A stretch of 38,156 bases of DNA, from assembly GCF_001440405.1 (NCBI RefSeq), contig NZ_LLXX01000028.1:12126-50281 (forward strand), read 5' to 3'. The notes beneath the pieces were generated by a model. It saw only the letters and a program-made list of their open reading frames with translations. It was not told where the DNA came from and ran no database searches. Within the stretch, counting starts at the first letter, position 1. The number at the start of each line of letters is the position of its first letter. The translations under genes were made by a program, and so were the position numbers. Shown here piece after piece: positions 1-9,128 of the stretch. Origin of the DNA: Bradyrhizobium valentinum. GTDB lineage: Bacteria > Pseudomonadota > Alphaproteobacteria > Rhizobiales > Xanthobacteraceae.

Positions 1-47
1 CGCTTCGCTTGGCCGGGACGACGGGGGAGGTTTGCCCACGCTACGAT

Positions 48-716
48 TTAATCCATCACCAGATCGCAATACGCATAACCGTCGCGCTCGACGCGCTCGC
101 CTGACGTCACCACAAGCCGCCGCGAAAACATCGGCCCCGCCACCACGCAGGTGTGAAACTCGCCGTTCTCGCCGCAGGGATCGACGCCGTCGGGCAGATC
201 GGCCAGTAAATCTGCATCGAATGTGCGGCCTGCGAATTCGGCCGGCATCTTCATCAGGTCGACGGTGGCGATATGCGCTTCCAGCCCGCTCGCGATCATC
301 GCCCGCGCCAGTTCGAGCGTCGGGCGCTCCCACAGGGGAAACACCGGCGTGATGCCGGTGCCCGCCAGCTTCTGTTCGCGATAGGCGCGAATATCAGCGA
401 GAAACAGATCGCCGAAGATCATATGCGTGATGCCGCCCGCGACAGCCTGCGCGACCGCCTCGCGCATCCGCGCCTCGTAAACCTCGTTCGGACAGGGATA
501 GGGGATCGGCACGATTCGCTGCGGCAGGCCTGCGGCCTCGCATTGCGCCTGCAATATCTCCTGCCGCACGCCGTGGATCGATACCCGGCCGAATGTTTCG
601 GTCACAGTGGTCAGCGCGCCGACAACATCGAATTGGCCCGCGCGCATCACCTCATGCAAGGCAAAGGCCGAATCCTTGCCGCTTGACCAGGAGATCAGTG
701 CTTTCGGACGGGCCAT
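48..716 (-). CDS. Dph6-type PP-loop ATP-binding protein (diphthine-ammonia ligase family)
   Basis: The 222-residue protein starts with a PP-loop (SSGKDS near residues 9-14), which binds ATP in the adenine nucleotide alpha hydrolase fold. Near the C-terminus it has GENGEFHT, the conserved EGGE(F/Y)HT-like block of the Dph6/MJ0570 family. In eukaryotes and archaea this family amidates diphthine on elongation factor 2. Bacteria lack diphthamide, so the substrate here is unknown. The ATG at 716 was chosen because its A is also the last base of the upstream TGA stop, which suggests translational coupling to the amine oxidase gene. A longer reading to 860 only adds Arg/Ala-rich shadow sequence. The family call is good; the function is open. 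Confidence 0.85.
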   Translation of the reverse strand: MARPKALISWSSGKDSAFALHEVMRAGQFDVVGALTTVTETFGRVSIHGVRQEILQAQCEAAGLPQRIVPIPYPCPNEVYEARMREAVAQAVAGGITHMIFGDLFLADIRAYREQKLAGTGITPVFPLWERPTLELARAMIASGLEAHIATVDLMKMPAEFAGRTFDADLLADLPDGVDPCGENGEFHTCVVAGPMFSRRLVVTSGERVERDGYAYCDLVMD

Positions 717-2116
717 CAGTCGATCGGGGATGCCGACGTGCGCCGTCGTGTTTTCGCCGGCCGCGGCGGCGGCTCGGGATCCTTCAACGCGCCGATCCGC
801 CGCAAAGCCGCCTCTGCCGCGCGCTCGCCGCTCTCCCAGGCGCCGTCGATCGTCCCCCACAGCGTTTCATGCGTCGCCTCGCCGGCGAGATAGATGCAGC
901 CGAACGACTCGGTCAGAACCTTTCGCGAGGATTGCGCGCCGGGACCGGCCGCCGACATCGCGCCGAGCGCGAACGGCGCGGCGTTCCAGCGCGTCGCGCT
1001 CGACTTCTTCACCGCGGCTGCCGCCTCGCTACCGAACAGTTTGGTCAGCCATTCCACGGCAAACGCCACCATGGCCTTCTCGCCCTGCGCGGAGAGATCG
1101 CGGCCGAACGAGCCGCCAACGTCGATCGTGCAGAGCGACGAGCCGCCCATATTGGCAAATATCAGCGCCGTCTTGGTCGAATTGCTCTGCTCGATGACGA
1201 CGTCGTCGCGCGCCAGCCCGAGCGGATTGCCCGGCATTTGCAGCGCGATCCGGTCGTAGCTGCCGAGGCTCAGTTTCGAGGCGGCGTCGAGCATGCGCTT
1301 CGGGATGTCAGGTGCAAACTTGATGTTGCCGGCAGCCAGCACATTGCTCGACACGGTGACCACGGCGGCACGCGCGGCGATCCTGCCCGCCGGCGTCTCC
1401 ACACTGACATCGCGGTTGCTCCAGACAATGCGATTGGCCGGTGTCGACAGCGACAGCGGCACCTGCTCGCCGAGCTTTGCGATCAGCGTACCCAATCCCT
1501 GACGACAGCCGATCGCAGTATTGCGATCCTGCGCGCGGGACTTGTCGCCGACGGAGACATCTTTCAAATCCTTGCCGGCAAAACTGGCGCCTAACACGAA
1601 CTCCACCGTGCTGGTCCAGTCGCCGAGATCCTTCGGCAGCACGGAGGCACAGGAGACGTCGAACCGCCGCGCGGCTTCGTCGATGGCGCGGTTGGTACGC
1701 ACGAGCGCGGCGAGAAATTGCTCGGTTTCGCCGGCGCGGGCGTTGCGGCGGCCGATGCGGATTTTCTGACCCGATGGCGCGGTCGTGATCTCGAGGCCCG
1801 CGGCGCGCGCCAGCTTGATCATCGGATTGGTTTCGGGATTGTGCATCCAGCGCGCGCCGCGATCGAACGGCACCTCGAAGGTCGAGGTGTCGGTCTGGCA
1901 GCGGCCGCCGACCTGATTTGCCGCCTCCAACACGATCACTCTGCGGTTCGCCGCCATGATCCGCCGCGCCGCAGCAATGCCGGCCGCACCCGCGCCGATC
2001 ACGACAATGTCGGCTTCGCGCGGCAAGGGTGCTGCTCCCGCGCGCCCCCCGGAAAAAACCGGGACCGCTGCCAATGCCGCGGACGCCGACAGAAAGTGGC
2101 GGCGAGTCATTGTCAT
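716..2116 (-). CDS. Tat-exported FAD-dependent amine oxidase
   Basis: This 466-residue protein is a flavin monoamine oxidase-family enzyme. It begins with a twin-arginine signal (TRRHFLS, residues 4-10, then an Ala-rich stretch), so export to the periplasm in folded form is likely. The dinucleotide-binding GAGAAG lies at residues 41-46, followed by LEAANQVGGR, the usual ribose-binding Glu and GGR. Near the C-terminus IYLAGEATHETLWGTIDGA is the second FAD-binding block of amine oxidases. The physiological amine cannot be read from the sequence. The stop overlaps the start of the Dph6-like gene by one base, so the two are probably co-transcribed. Confidence 0.88.
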   Translation of the reverse strand: MTMTRRHFLSASAALAAVPVFSGGRAGAAPLPREADIVVIGAGAAGIAAARRIMAANRRVIVLEAANQVGGRCQTDTSTFEVPFDRGARWMHNPETNPMIKLARAAGLEITTAPSGQKIRIGRRNARAGETEQFLAALVRTNRAIDEAARRFDVSCASVLPKDLGDWTSTVEFVLGASFAGKDLKDVSVGDKSRAQDRNTAIGCRQGLGTLIAKLGEQVPLSLSTPANRIVWSNRDVSVETPAGRIAARAAVVTVSSNVLAAGNIKFAPDIPKRMLDAASKLSLGSYDRIALQMPGNPLGLARDDVVIEQSNSTKTALIFANMGGSSLCTIDVGGSFGRDLSAQGEKAMVAFAVEWLTKLFGSEAAAAVKKSSATRWNAAPFALGAMSAAGPGAQSSRKVLTESFGCIYLAGEATHETLWGTIDGAWESGERAAEAALRRIGALKDPEPPPRPAKTRRRTSASPID

Positions 2117-2305
2117 GTCATGGTTTCCGGGCCTTGAAGGAAAAGAGAACAGCTAGCGAACTGTGCAGCATCTCACGTTACGCAGCAACACTCATGGTAA
2201 ATCAATCATGATTGATCCGTTTGACGCATGAACTAAATTGAAACCGCTTGCGACCATGCTAAGGGAACAAAAAAGGCGGACGAAAATCCGCTCCGGGGGA
2301 ATTTC

Positions 2306-3289
2306 ATGGGCGTAATGCTCGATACAATCGGCCAGTTGATCGCGGGCTACCTGCAGAAGGAAGTCCCGGGCTACGAGCCGTTTACCCCCAGCGATCCCGA
2401 GCATCTGCGCGGCGTCATCGAGCCCGGCGACGTGCTGCTGGTCGAAGGCAACAACCGCATCTCCGGCATCATCAAATACCTGACACAATCGACCTGGTCG
2501 CACGGCGCGCTCTACGTCGGCCCGGTTGACGGCGCGCACGAACCCGACGGCGAGCCGCATGTGCTGATCGAGGCCAATATCGGCGAAGGCGTGACCTCGG
2601 CGCCGCTGTCGAAATATTATCCCTATCACACACGCGTCTGCCGCCCGATCGGCCTGTCCTTTGAGGACCGCACCACGGTGTGCCGCTACGCCATCAACCG
2701 CATCGGCTTCGGCTACGACACCAAGAACATCGTTGATCTGATGCGCTACCTGATTCCGTTGCCGGTGCCGCAGCGCTGGCGCCGGCGCATGATCGCGTTC
2801 GGCTCCGGCGATCCCACCAAGATCATCTGCTCGGCGTTGATCGCGCAGGCGTTCGATGCCGTGCGCTACCCGATCCTGCCCAAGATCACCCGCGCCGCCT
2901 CGCGAAAGGCCCGGCGCGAAATCCTGCATATCCGCGATTCCTCGCTCTACATGCCGCGCGATTTCGACATCTCGCCCTATTTCGAAATCGTCAAACCCAC
3001 TATCGTGCACGGCTTCGACTACACGGCCCTGCACTGGGCCGACAAGCAGAAGCCGCTCCCGGAGGTAGCGGGCGAATTCGGTGTGTTTCCAGAGATCAAG
3101 TCGCCGCCGCTTGTTCCTCAAGAGGTTGACGAAGAAGCGCCGCTTCCGGCTGCGGCTGAAGAAGTGACCGTCGAAACGACGATGATCGAACGTGTCACCG
3201 TGTCGGAGCATTATCTCGCCGTCGAATATGTCCCGGTCCGCCCGCCGGAGCGCCGCATGAAGCCGCGCATCCCGGAGACGGTGGCGTAG
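2306..3289 (+). CDS. YiiX/YebB-like permuted NlpC/P60 cysteine hydrolase
   Basis: The 327-residue protein has the order of a circularly permuted papain-like (YiiX/YebB) hydrolase: GDVLLVEG at 41-48, the catalytic His in WSHGALYVG (His66), an acidic residue in VLIEANIGEG (Glu89), and the nucleophile Cys175 in KIICSALIAQAF. Such enzymes are amidases or peptidases acting on the cell wall or on lipid-linked substrates; the substrate here is unknown. After about residue 270 the protein runs into a Pro/Glu/Val-rich tail with no recognisable domain. No signal peptide is evident. The ATG at 2306 has a GGGGGA ribosome-binding site five bases upstream. It is transcribed alone, away from the amine oxidase gene. 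Confidence 0.82.
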   Translation: MGVMLDTIGQLIAGYLQKEVPGYEPFTPSDPEHLRGVIEPGDVLLVEGNNRISGIIKYLTQSTWSHGALYVGPVDGAHEPDGEPHVLIEANIGEGVTSAPLSKYYPYHTRVCRPIGLSFEDRTTVCRYAINRIGFGYDTKNIVDLMRYLIPLPVPQRWRRRMIAFGSGDPTKIICSALIAQAFDAVRYPILPKITRAASRKARREILHIRDSSLYMPRDFDISPYFEIVKPTIVHGFDYTALHWADKQKPLPEVAGEFGVFPEIKSPPLVPQEVDEEAPLPAAAEEVTVETTMIERVTVSEHYLAVEYVPVRPPERRMKPRIPETVA

Positions 3290-3309
3290 GCCTCGTCGCA
3301 GCTACTAAA

Positions 3310-3411
3310 CCCTCATGGTGAGGAGCCGCGCTAGCGGCGTCTCGAACCACGAGGCCCCGTTGGTGCCATTCATCCTTCGAGACGCGCTTCGCGCTCCTCA
3401 GAATGAGGTCT
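3310..3411. repeat. Dispersed palindromic repeat, family A
   Basis: A roughly 100-bp element whose ends are inverted (CCTCATGGTGAGGAG at the left, CTCCTCAGAATGAGG at the right). Its inner arms CGTCTCGAACCA and TCCTTCGAGACGC are shared with the element at 33441-33556, which lies in the opposite orientation. It sits between the hydrolase stop and the convergent TonB receptor stop. Confidence 0.8.
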
Positions 3412-3457
3412 GACAAATGGGAGGAGCGCCGATGCGCACGCATGCCCTATCGCTCCG

Positions 3458-5659
3458 TCAAAACCTCCCCGCCAGCGTCAGCCGCACCGCCAGCGGTTCT
3501 GCCGGATGCACATGCCGGTCCGCCATACCGCCGATCGGCTCGCCCGGCAGCCGCGACAGATAATAATATTCGATCTGGTTGGTTCGCGCGTTGAAGAGAT
3601 TGAGCACGTCGAGCTGCAGCCGCAGTCCGTTGTCGAATTTGTAGCCCGCGCGCGCATTGAAGATCAGCGACGCTTGCGAACGAACGCTGTCGTCCTCGAT
3701 CAGGGGGCGCGGCCCGAAATAGCGCGCCCGCAGCGCGCCGAACCAACCGCTGTCGCCGCCAAACGTCATGCCGCCTGCCGCCACCCATGCGGGCGCGCCC
3801 GGGATGAAGTCGCCCGCAGGATCAAAGTCGGTGAAGCGAGCGCGGGTATAGGCGACATCCAGATCGAGCCGCATCCATGGTAGCAGTTGATACTGGTTGG
3901 TCCATTCTACGCCGACGCGCTGGCTGGGGCGGCTCGGCTCGGTGGTACCGGCGTCGCCGACGAACAGCAGCTCCGAATCGAAGTCGAGCACGAATACCGC
4001 GAACGAACTGGTGAGGCCTTCGACCGCTTTGGTGCGGATGCCGAGCTCGGCGCCTTTCGAGCGTACCAGCAGAGGCACGCGATCCTGCGGCGTCACCTTG
4101 TCGATCGGATCGACCGTGATGGTCACGCCTCTGATATCGTTGGAGTGCAGCCCGTAGCTGGCATTGCCGTAGAGTTCGGTCCGATACCACGGCCCCAGCA
4201 CGATGCCGGCCTTGGGGCTTGTCATCGACGCCTGCGCATTGCCGGAATTCTCCGGCGTGTCGCCGATGACGCGGCCGGCAAAGTAATCCTCGCGGATGCC
4301 GACCGTGGTGCGCAGCCAGTCGGTCCAACGCGCCGTCGTGTCGGCCCACAGGCCGACATTGCCTTCACTGACGCTGTCTTCGCGAACCGTGGAGAGCGTC
4401 TCGCGCCGGAACGTCTTAAGCAGGCCGACACGGATATCGTCGCCTCGCGTCTGCAATCCAACGCGGGTCTGCGTCTCGACGCCGGCGACACGCATATCGA
4501 GGGCGTGGCTGGCATTGAGCCCATAGACGGTGCGCCGGTCCATCTGGCTGAACTGATCGCCATTGACGGGATCGTCGAGAAAATAGGTAAAGTTGTTGTA
4601 GAGCCGCAGCGAAGAGTTGATCGCATAGGCGCTGATCTTGCTCTGTCCGTATTCGCTCGATTGCGCCCAATTGCTCGACAGCGAGAACCGGCTCGAGACC
4701 CCGCCATCGGTCGGATCGAGTGTGCCGAACCGGCTGATCACGCCCTGGTCGATCGCGCGTTGCGCCACCTGGTCGGTCGAATTCCAGCCGTTGGAATAGG
4801 CCATCGCCGACAGCGTGAACCCGTCGGTCGCGCTGCCCTGGCTGTAGCGCAGCACGCCGTTGAGCTTGCGCACATTGTCGGGCACGTCCCAAGGCCCGCT
4901 ATATCCAACGCCTTCGAAAGCGGTGAGCAACGTGCCCGCGCCGACAGATGTCGATCCTGCCGCCAGCGTGCGGCGGTAGCCGAAGCTGCCGAACGTCAAC
5001 TCGGCAATGTTTTTCGGCAGCCGGTTGACATAGTCGATGGCAACGGCGCCTGCGGAGGCGAAATCGCCCTGGTCGGCAAAGTACGGCCCTTTGTGGACAT
5101 TGACCGACTGCACCAGCTCCGGAATCAGGAAATTGATATCGGCGTAGCCCTGCCCGTGGCCATGGGTCGGCATGTTGACCGGCATACCGTCGACGCTGAT
5201 GGCCAGGTCAGTGCCGTGATCGAGATTGAAGCCGCGCAGAAAATACTGGTTGGCTTTGCCCTCGCCGGAATGCTGGGTCACGATCAGCCCCGGTACCGCC
5301 TCCAGCGCTTCGCCGGCGCGCGAGAAAGGCCGGGCGTTCACTTCCGCTCCGCTGATGGTCATGGCGCTGGCGGCAGCGGGCTGAAGATATGCCGGCCCTG
5401 CAGTCGCGGACACCGACGTCACGCCGCCGCTGACCTGCGGCGGGACAGGTGCGCTCGGCTGAACCGCGGATGGATTTCGCGCGGTCTGTTCACGCCGTTG
5501 TGGCTTGGTGCGCTTGTTTGGCCGCGCTCCGGGAGAGTCCACCGTCACCGCGGGAAGCTCGCCAGGCTTGGCTGCCGCGACACTCTGCGCGTCTGCCGGT
5601 GGCGCCATGACAAGCAGTGATGCGGTGGCGGAAAATACCCACCAAACGGCCCTACACAA
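3458..5659 (-). CDS. TonB-dependent outer-membrane receptor, probable nickel uptake
   Basis: The 733-residue protein has a signal peptide (hydrophobic core to about residue 20, cleavage near ADAQ), a TonB plug domain at about residues 95-215 (EALEAVPGLIVTQHSG, then FLRGFNLDHGTDLAISVDGM), and a long beta-barrel ending in a terminal Phe (LTLAGRF). It would carry a metal or metal chelate across the outer membrane using TonB-ExbBD energy; none of those genes is in the window. The start is TTG, chosen because it gives a complete signal peptide; an ATG at 5608 would truncate it. It diverges from nikR across a perfect NikR operator, so nickel is the inferred substrate. The Gly/His-rich MPTHGHGQG in the plug could contact metal, but that is speculative. 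Confidence 0.9.
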   Translation of the reverse strand: MCRAVWWVFSATASLLVMAPPADAQSVAAAKPGELPAVTVDSPGARPNKRTKPQRREQTARNPSAVQPSAPVPPQVSGGVTSVSATAGPAYLQPAAASAMTISGAEVNARPFSRAGEALEAVPGLIVTQHSGEGKANQYFLRGFNLDHGTDLAISVDGMPVNMPTHGHGQGYADINFLIPELVQSVNVHKGPYFADQGDFASAGAVAIDYVNRLPKNIAELTFGSFGYRRTLAAGSTSVGAGTLLTAFEGVGYSGPWDVPDNVRKLNGVLRYSQGSATDGFTLSAMAYSNGWNSTDQVAQRAIDQGVISRFGTLDPTDGGVSSRFSLSSNWAQSSEYGQSKISAYAINSSLRLYNNFTYFLDDPVNGDQFSQMDRRTVYGLNASHALDMRVAGVETQTRVGLQTRGDDIRVGLLKTFRRETLSTVREDSVSEGNVGLWADTTARWTDWLRTTVGIREDYFAGRVIGDTPENSGNAQASMTSPKAGIVLGPWYRTELYGNASYGLHSNDIRGVTITVDPIDKVTPQDRVPLLVRSKGAELGIRTKAVEGLTSSFAVFVLDFDSELLFVGDAGTTEPSRPSQRVGVEWTNQYQLLPWMRLDLDVAYTRARFTDFDPAGDFIPGAPAWVAAGGMTFGGDSGWFGALRARYFGPRPLIEDDSVRSQASLIFNARAGYKFDNGLRLQLDVLNLFNARTNQIEYYYLSRLPGEPIGGMADRHVHPAEPLAVRLTLAGRF

Positions 5660-5742
5660 CGCTCATGCCCCCGCATCATAACTGCTACAGTCGGCGCACG
5701 ATCGTATCAGTCGACTTAACCCGGCGCCTCACGCTAGCAAGC

Positions 5743-5776
5743 GCAGTATGACGTTACAATAAAAATATCATACTGC
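5743..5776. promoter_or_regulatory. NikR operator between the TonB receptor and nikR
   Basis: A perfect inverted repeat GCAGTATGA-N16-TCATACTGC. Its core GTATGA-N16-TCATAC (5746-5773) equals the NikR operator defined for Escherichia coli, including the spacer. It ends 20 bases before the nikR ATG and lies about 84 bases upstream of the receptor start, so it can serve both directions. A TACAAT hexamer (5755-5760) inside the spacer could be a nikR -10 element that NikR would cover. Confidence 0.92.
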
Positions 5777-5796
5777 AGGACGCCAATGGAATTTCC

Positions 5797-6243
5797 ATGC
5801 AACGGATCACCATCACCATCGAAGACGATCTGCTCGCCGAGATCGACGCGGCGGCACAAGCCCGCGGCTATCAAAACCGCTCCGAGATCATCCGCGATCT
5901 CGCCCGCGCCGGCCTGCAGCAGAGCGCCGAGGATGCGGCTCCATCAGGCCAATGCGTCGCCGCCCTGGTCTACGTCTACGACCACGCCGCGCGCGACCTG
6001 TCGAAGCGGCTGGTGCAGAATTTCCACGGCCGCCACGATCTGTCGCTGGCGACGCTGCATGTGCATCTCGACGACGATAGTTGCATGGAGGTGACTGCGC
6101 TGAAGGGCCAAAGCGGCGAGGTCCGGCACTTTGCCGACCACATCATCGCCGAGCGCGGCGTTCGCTATGGCCGCGTTGTGATGATTCCGACGGGATCCGA
6201 CAAGAAGCCGAGGGCGCGCAAGCACGGCCACCGGCACGACTAG
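5797..6243 (+). CDS. nikR: Nickel-responsive regulator NikR
   Basis: At 148 residues this is a normal-length NikR. The N-terminus is a ribbon-helix-helix DNA-binding domain (QRITITIEDDLLAEIDAAA, then the helix NRSEIIRDLAR). The C-terminal ACT-like domain carries the nickel ligands His77, His88, His90 and Cys96, each one position after E. coli His76, His87, His89 and Cys95. With nickel bound, NikR tetramers repress uptake genes. A perfect operator lies just upstream, so autoregulation together with control of the divergent TonB receptor is likely. The tail is His-rich (HGHRHD). No nikABCDE transporter lies next to it. Confidence 0.95.
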   Translation: MQRITITIEDDLLAEIDAAAQARGYQNRSEIIRDLARAGLQQSAEDAAPSGQCVAALVYVYDHAARDLSKRLVQNFHGRHDLSLATLHVHLDDDSCMEVTALKGQSGEVRHFADHIIAERGVRYGRVVMIPTGSDKKPRARKHGHRHD

Positions 6244-6270
6244 CGTCGAGGCAAGAACGCGTAGGGCTGT

Positions 6271-6352
6271 AGCCCGGATGAAGCGGAGCGAAATCCGGGA
6301 ACACTCTACGAGCATCCACAGATCCCGGATTGCGCTTCGCTCCATCCGGGTT
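6271..6352. repeat. Dispersed hairpin repeat, family B
   Basis: Two arms of about 30 bases (AGCCCGGATGAAGCGGAGCG at 6271 and CGCTTCGCTCCATCCGGGTT ending at 6352) form a long imperfect stem between the convergent nikR and csoR stops. It may act as a bidirectional transcription end, but no T-run follows. A related element lies at 14895-14977. Confidence 0.75.
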
Positions 6353-6363
6353 GCGAATACGCG

Positions 6364-6639
6364 TTACCTGTCGGAACGGCCGATTACGGCCATCAGCTCC
6401 GCGATCTTTTCGCGCTGATCGGCCTTGTTGCCGCTGGTGATCGCATGCTCGACGCAATGCGACACGTGATCCCGCAACACTTCCTCCTCGACGCGCCGCA
6501 GCGCGGCCCGCACGGCGGAAATCTGCGTCACGATGTCGATGCAGTAGCGGTCCTCATCGACCATCTTGGAGAGGCCGCGGACCTGGCCCTCGATCCGGCT
6601 GAGGCGTTTTTGACAGGATGCCTTGATGTCTTTTCGCAT
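6364..6639 (-). CDS. csoR: CsoR-family copper-sensing repressor
   Basis: This 91-residue all-helical repressor belongs to the CsoR/RcnR/FrmR family (CQKRLSRIEGQVRGLSKMV at the N-terminus). The copper-binding triad C-H-C is present as Cys33, His58 and Cys62. The N-terminal His ligand of the nickel/cobalt sensor RcnR is missing, so copper(I) is the likely signal. It diverges from the copper ATPase gene with only 50 bases between starts, which contain a palindrome able to act as operator. When copper binds, the repressor should leave DNA and allow ATPase expression. The gene symbol follows the family and context; specificity is inferred. Confidence 0.88.
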   Translation of the reverse strand: MRKDIKASCQKRLSRIEGQVRGLSKMVDEDRYCIDIVTQISAVRAALRRVEEEVLRDHVSHCVEHAITSGNKADQREKIAELMAVIGRSDR

Positions 6640-6647
6640 GAGGTCTA

Positions 6648-6666
6648 TATACCCCTACAGGGTATA
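6648..6666. promoter_or_regulatory. Palindrome in the csoR/copper ATPase intergenic region, probable CsoR operator
   Basis: TATACCC-CTACA-GGGTATA is a perfect 7-bp inverted repeat with a 5-base spacer. It lies 8 bases upstream of the csoR ATG and about 23 bases upstream of the ATPase ATG. GC-rich palindromes flanked by TA steps are typical operators of the CsoR family. The site would cover both promoters. Confidence 0.75.
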
Positions 6667-6689
6667 GGTTTCAAGTGCCGGAGCGAATG

Positions 6690-9089
6690 ATGCACAAGAA
6701 CAAAAACGCCGACCAAAACGGCGCGTCGAAGAGCGGCTGCTGTAGCGGCCATGGCCACGACCACTCCAGCCATAGCCATCACGATCACGCCCACATTGCC
6801 GCGACCGTGCGCGACCCTGTCTGCGGGATGACCGTGAACCCCACGACCAGCAAGCACCGCTTCGATTTCCGCGGCGAGACCTTTCATTTCTGCTCGGCCG
6901 GCTGCCGGACCAAATTTGCCGCCGATCCCGCCTCATATCTGGAAAAGGACAGCCGGCCGAAACCCGCCGTGCCGGAAGGCACGATCTACACCTGCCCGAT
7001 GCATCCGGAGATCCGCCAGGTCGGTCCCGGAAGCTGCCCGATCTGCGGCATGGCGCTGGAGCCGGAGGTCGCGAGCCCGGATGCACCGCCCAATCCGGAG
7101 CTCGCCGACATGACGCGCCGCTTCTGGATCGGCCTCGTGTTCGCGCTGCCTGCGGTTGTCCTCGAAATGGGCGGCCATCTCGTCGGCGGCCACGGCTTCC
7201 TCGATCAGACGCTGTCGAACTGGATTCAATTAGCGTTTGCGACGCCCGTCGTACTGTGGGCCGGATGGCCGTTCTTCGTGCGCGGCTGGCAATCGCTCCT
7301 GACGCGCAATCTCAACATGTTTACGCTGATCGCGATGGGCACTGGCGTGGCCTATGTCTACAGCGTGATCGGCACGGTCGTGCCCGGCATTTTCCCGGCC
7401 ACCTTCCGCGGTCATGGCGGCGCAGTCGCGGTCTACTTCGAAGCGGCCGCGGTCATTACCGTGCTCGTGCTGCTCGGCCAGGTGCTTGAGCTGCGCGCCC
7501 GCGAAGCGACATCAGGCGCGATCAAGGCGCTGCTCCAGCTCGCGCCGAAGACCGCGCGCCGGATCGGCGACGACGGCGCCGATCACGAGGTGGAAATCGA
7601 CACACTTGCGGTCGGCGACAGACTGCGGGTGCGGCCGGGCGAGAAGGTGCCGGTCGACGGCGTCATCCTCGAAGGCCGGTCCTCGCTCGACGAGTCGCTG
7701 GTAACAGGCGAATCCATGCCCGTCACCAAGGAGCCGGGCAGCAAGGTGATCGCGGGCACGCTCAACCAGTCCGGCGGGTTCGTGATGCGCGCCGAGAAGG
7801 TCGGGCGCGACACGCTGCTTTCCCAGATCGTGAAGATGGTGGCGGACGCCCAGCGTTCCCGCGCGCCGATCCAGCGGCTTGCCGATCAGGTTTCCGGCTG
7901 GTTCGTGCCGGTCGTTATCGTCGTGGCGCTGATCGCGTTTTTCGCCTGGGCCTGGCTCGGACCAGAACCGCGCATGGCGTTCGGCCTGGTCGCCGCCGTC
8001 AGCGTGCTCATCATCGCCTGTCCCTGTGCCCTCGGCCTTGCCACGCCGATGTCGATCATGGTCGGCGTCGGGCGCGGCGCGCAGGCCGGTGTGCTGATCA
8101 AGAACGCCGAAGCGCTGGAGCGCATGGAGAAGGTCGACACGCTGGTGGTCGACAAAACTGGTACGTTGACCGAGGGCAAGCCGAAGGTGGTCGCGATTGT
8201 GCCTAGCGCGGGATTCGAGGAGGCGGAGATTCTGCGGCTGGCGGCCAGCGTCGAGCGCGCCAGCGAACATCCGCTGGCCGACGCCATCGTGCGATCGGCC
8301 AGGGAACGCAATCTCGATCTCGGCACGGTGGAAGAATTCGACTCGCCGACCGGCAAGGGTGTCACCGGCAAAGTCGACGGCAAGCCTATCGTGCTAGGCA
8401 ATGCCAACTTCCTGCAATCGCTCGGCATCGAAACCGGTTCGCTCAACGAACGGGGCGAGCATCTGCGCGGCGACGGCGCGACCGTGATCAACATGGCCGT
8501 CGACGGCAAGCTGGCGGGCCTGTTCGCCATCGCCGACCCTGTGAAGGCGTCAACGCCCGACGCGCTGAAGGCGCTGGCGGCGGAAGGCATCAAGGTCATC
8601 ATGCTGACCGGCGACAACAGGACGACGGCGCACGCCGTCGCGAAAAGACTTGGTATTGCCGACGTCGAGGCGGAGGTGCTGCCCGATCAAAAGAGTGCGG
8701 TAGTGGCAAAGCTGCAGAAAGCCGGAAAGATTGTCGCGATGGCCGGTGACGGCGTCAACGACGCGCCGGCGCTCGCCGCCGCCGAAGTCGGCATCGCCAT
8801 GGGCACCGGCACCGACGTCGCGATGGAAAGCGCAGGCGTCACGCTATTGAAGGGCGATCTGGTCGGCATCGTTCGTGCGCGCCGCCTCTCGCAGGCGACC
8901 ATGAGCAATATCCGGCAGAACCTGTTCTTCGCCTTCATCTACAACGCCGCCGGCATCCCGATCGCCGCAGGCATCCTCTATCCCGCTTTCGGGCTATTGC
9001 TGTCGCCGATCATTGCGGCCGCAGCGATGGCGCTGTCCTCGGTCAGCGTCGTAGGAAACGCATTGCGGCTAAGGATGTCGCGGCTGTAG
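6690..9089 (+). CDS. copA: Copper-exporting P1B-type ATPase (CopA-like)
   Basis: The 799-residue inner-membrane pump opens with a Cys/His-rich leader, a YHS domain ([11 protein letters not shown], about 41-85) and a heavy-metal-binding domain ([10 protein letters not shown] ... [10 protein letters not shown], about 100-127). It lacks the usual ferredoxin-like HMA domains. The core has the TGE loop (LVTGESMPV), the metal-site CPC (residues 444-446), the phosphorylated Asp488 in [13 protein letters not shown] (SEHPLADAI) and GDGVND. The last helices carry YN and MALSS, the Cu(I) signature. A GTG at 6675 or ATG at 6687 are other possible starts; 6690 was chosen because GGAG lies six bases upstream. 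It pairs with the divergent csoR for copper efflux. Confidence 0.92.
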   Translation: MHKNKNADQNGASKSGCCSGHGHDHSSHSHHDHAHIAATVRDPVCGMTVNPTTSKHRFDFRGETFHFCSAGCRTKFAADPASYLEKDSRPKPAVPEGTIYTCPMHPEIRQVGPGSCPICGMALEPEVASPDAPPNPELADMTRRFWIGLVFALPAVVLEMGGHLVGGHGFLDQTLSNWIQLAFATPVVLWAGWPFFVRGWQSLLTRNLNMFTLIAMGTGVAYVYSVIGTVVPGIFPATFRGHGGAVAVYFEAAAVITVLVLLGQVLELRAREATSGAIKALLQLAPKTARRIGDDGADHEVEIDTLAVGDRLRVRPGEKVPVDGVILEGRSSLDESLVTGESMPVTKEPGSKVIAGTLNQSGGFVMRAEKVGRDTLLSQIVKMVADAQRSRAPIQRLADQVSGWFVPVVIVVALIAFFAWAWLGPEPRMAFGLVAAVSVLIIACPCALGLATPMSIMVGVGRGAQAGVLIKNAEALERMEKVDTLVVDKTGTLTEGKPKVVAIVPSAGFEEAEILRLAASVERASEHPLADAIVRSARERNLDLGTVEEFDSPTGKGVTGKVDGKPIVLGNANFLQSLGIETGSLNERGEHLRGDGATVINMAVDGKLAGLFAIADPVKASTPDALKALAAEGIKVIMLTGDNRTTAHAVAKRLGIADVEAEVLPDQKSAVVAKLQKAGKIVAMAGDGVNDAPALAAAEVGIAMGTGTDVAMESAGVTLLKGDLVGIVRARRLSQATMSNIRQNLFFAFIYNAAGIPIAAGILYPAFGLLLSPIIAAAAMALSSVSVVGNALRLRMSRL

Positions 9090-9128
9090 TTGCCGTACAC
9101 CACTCTCACCCCACGCTCGGTGGGCTCC

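Noticed and set aside
3887..5620. 577-residue plus-strand frame
   Set aside because: Antisense shadow of the TonB receptor, without recognisable domains.
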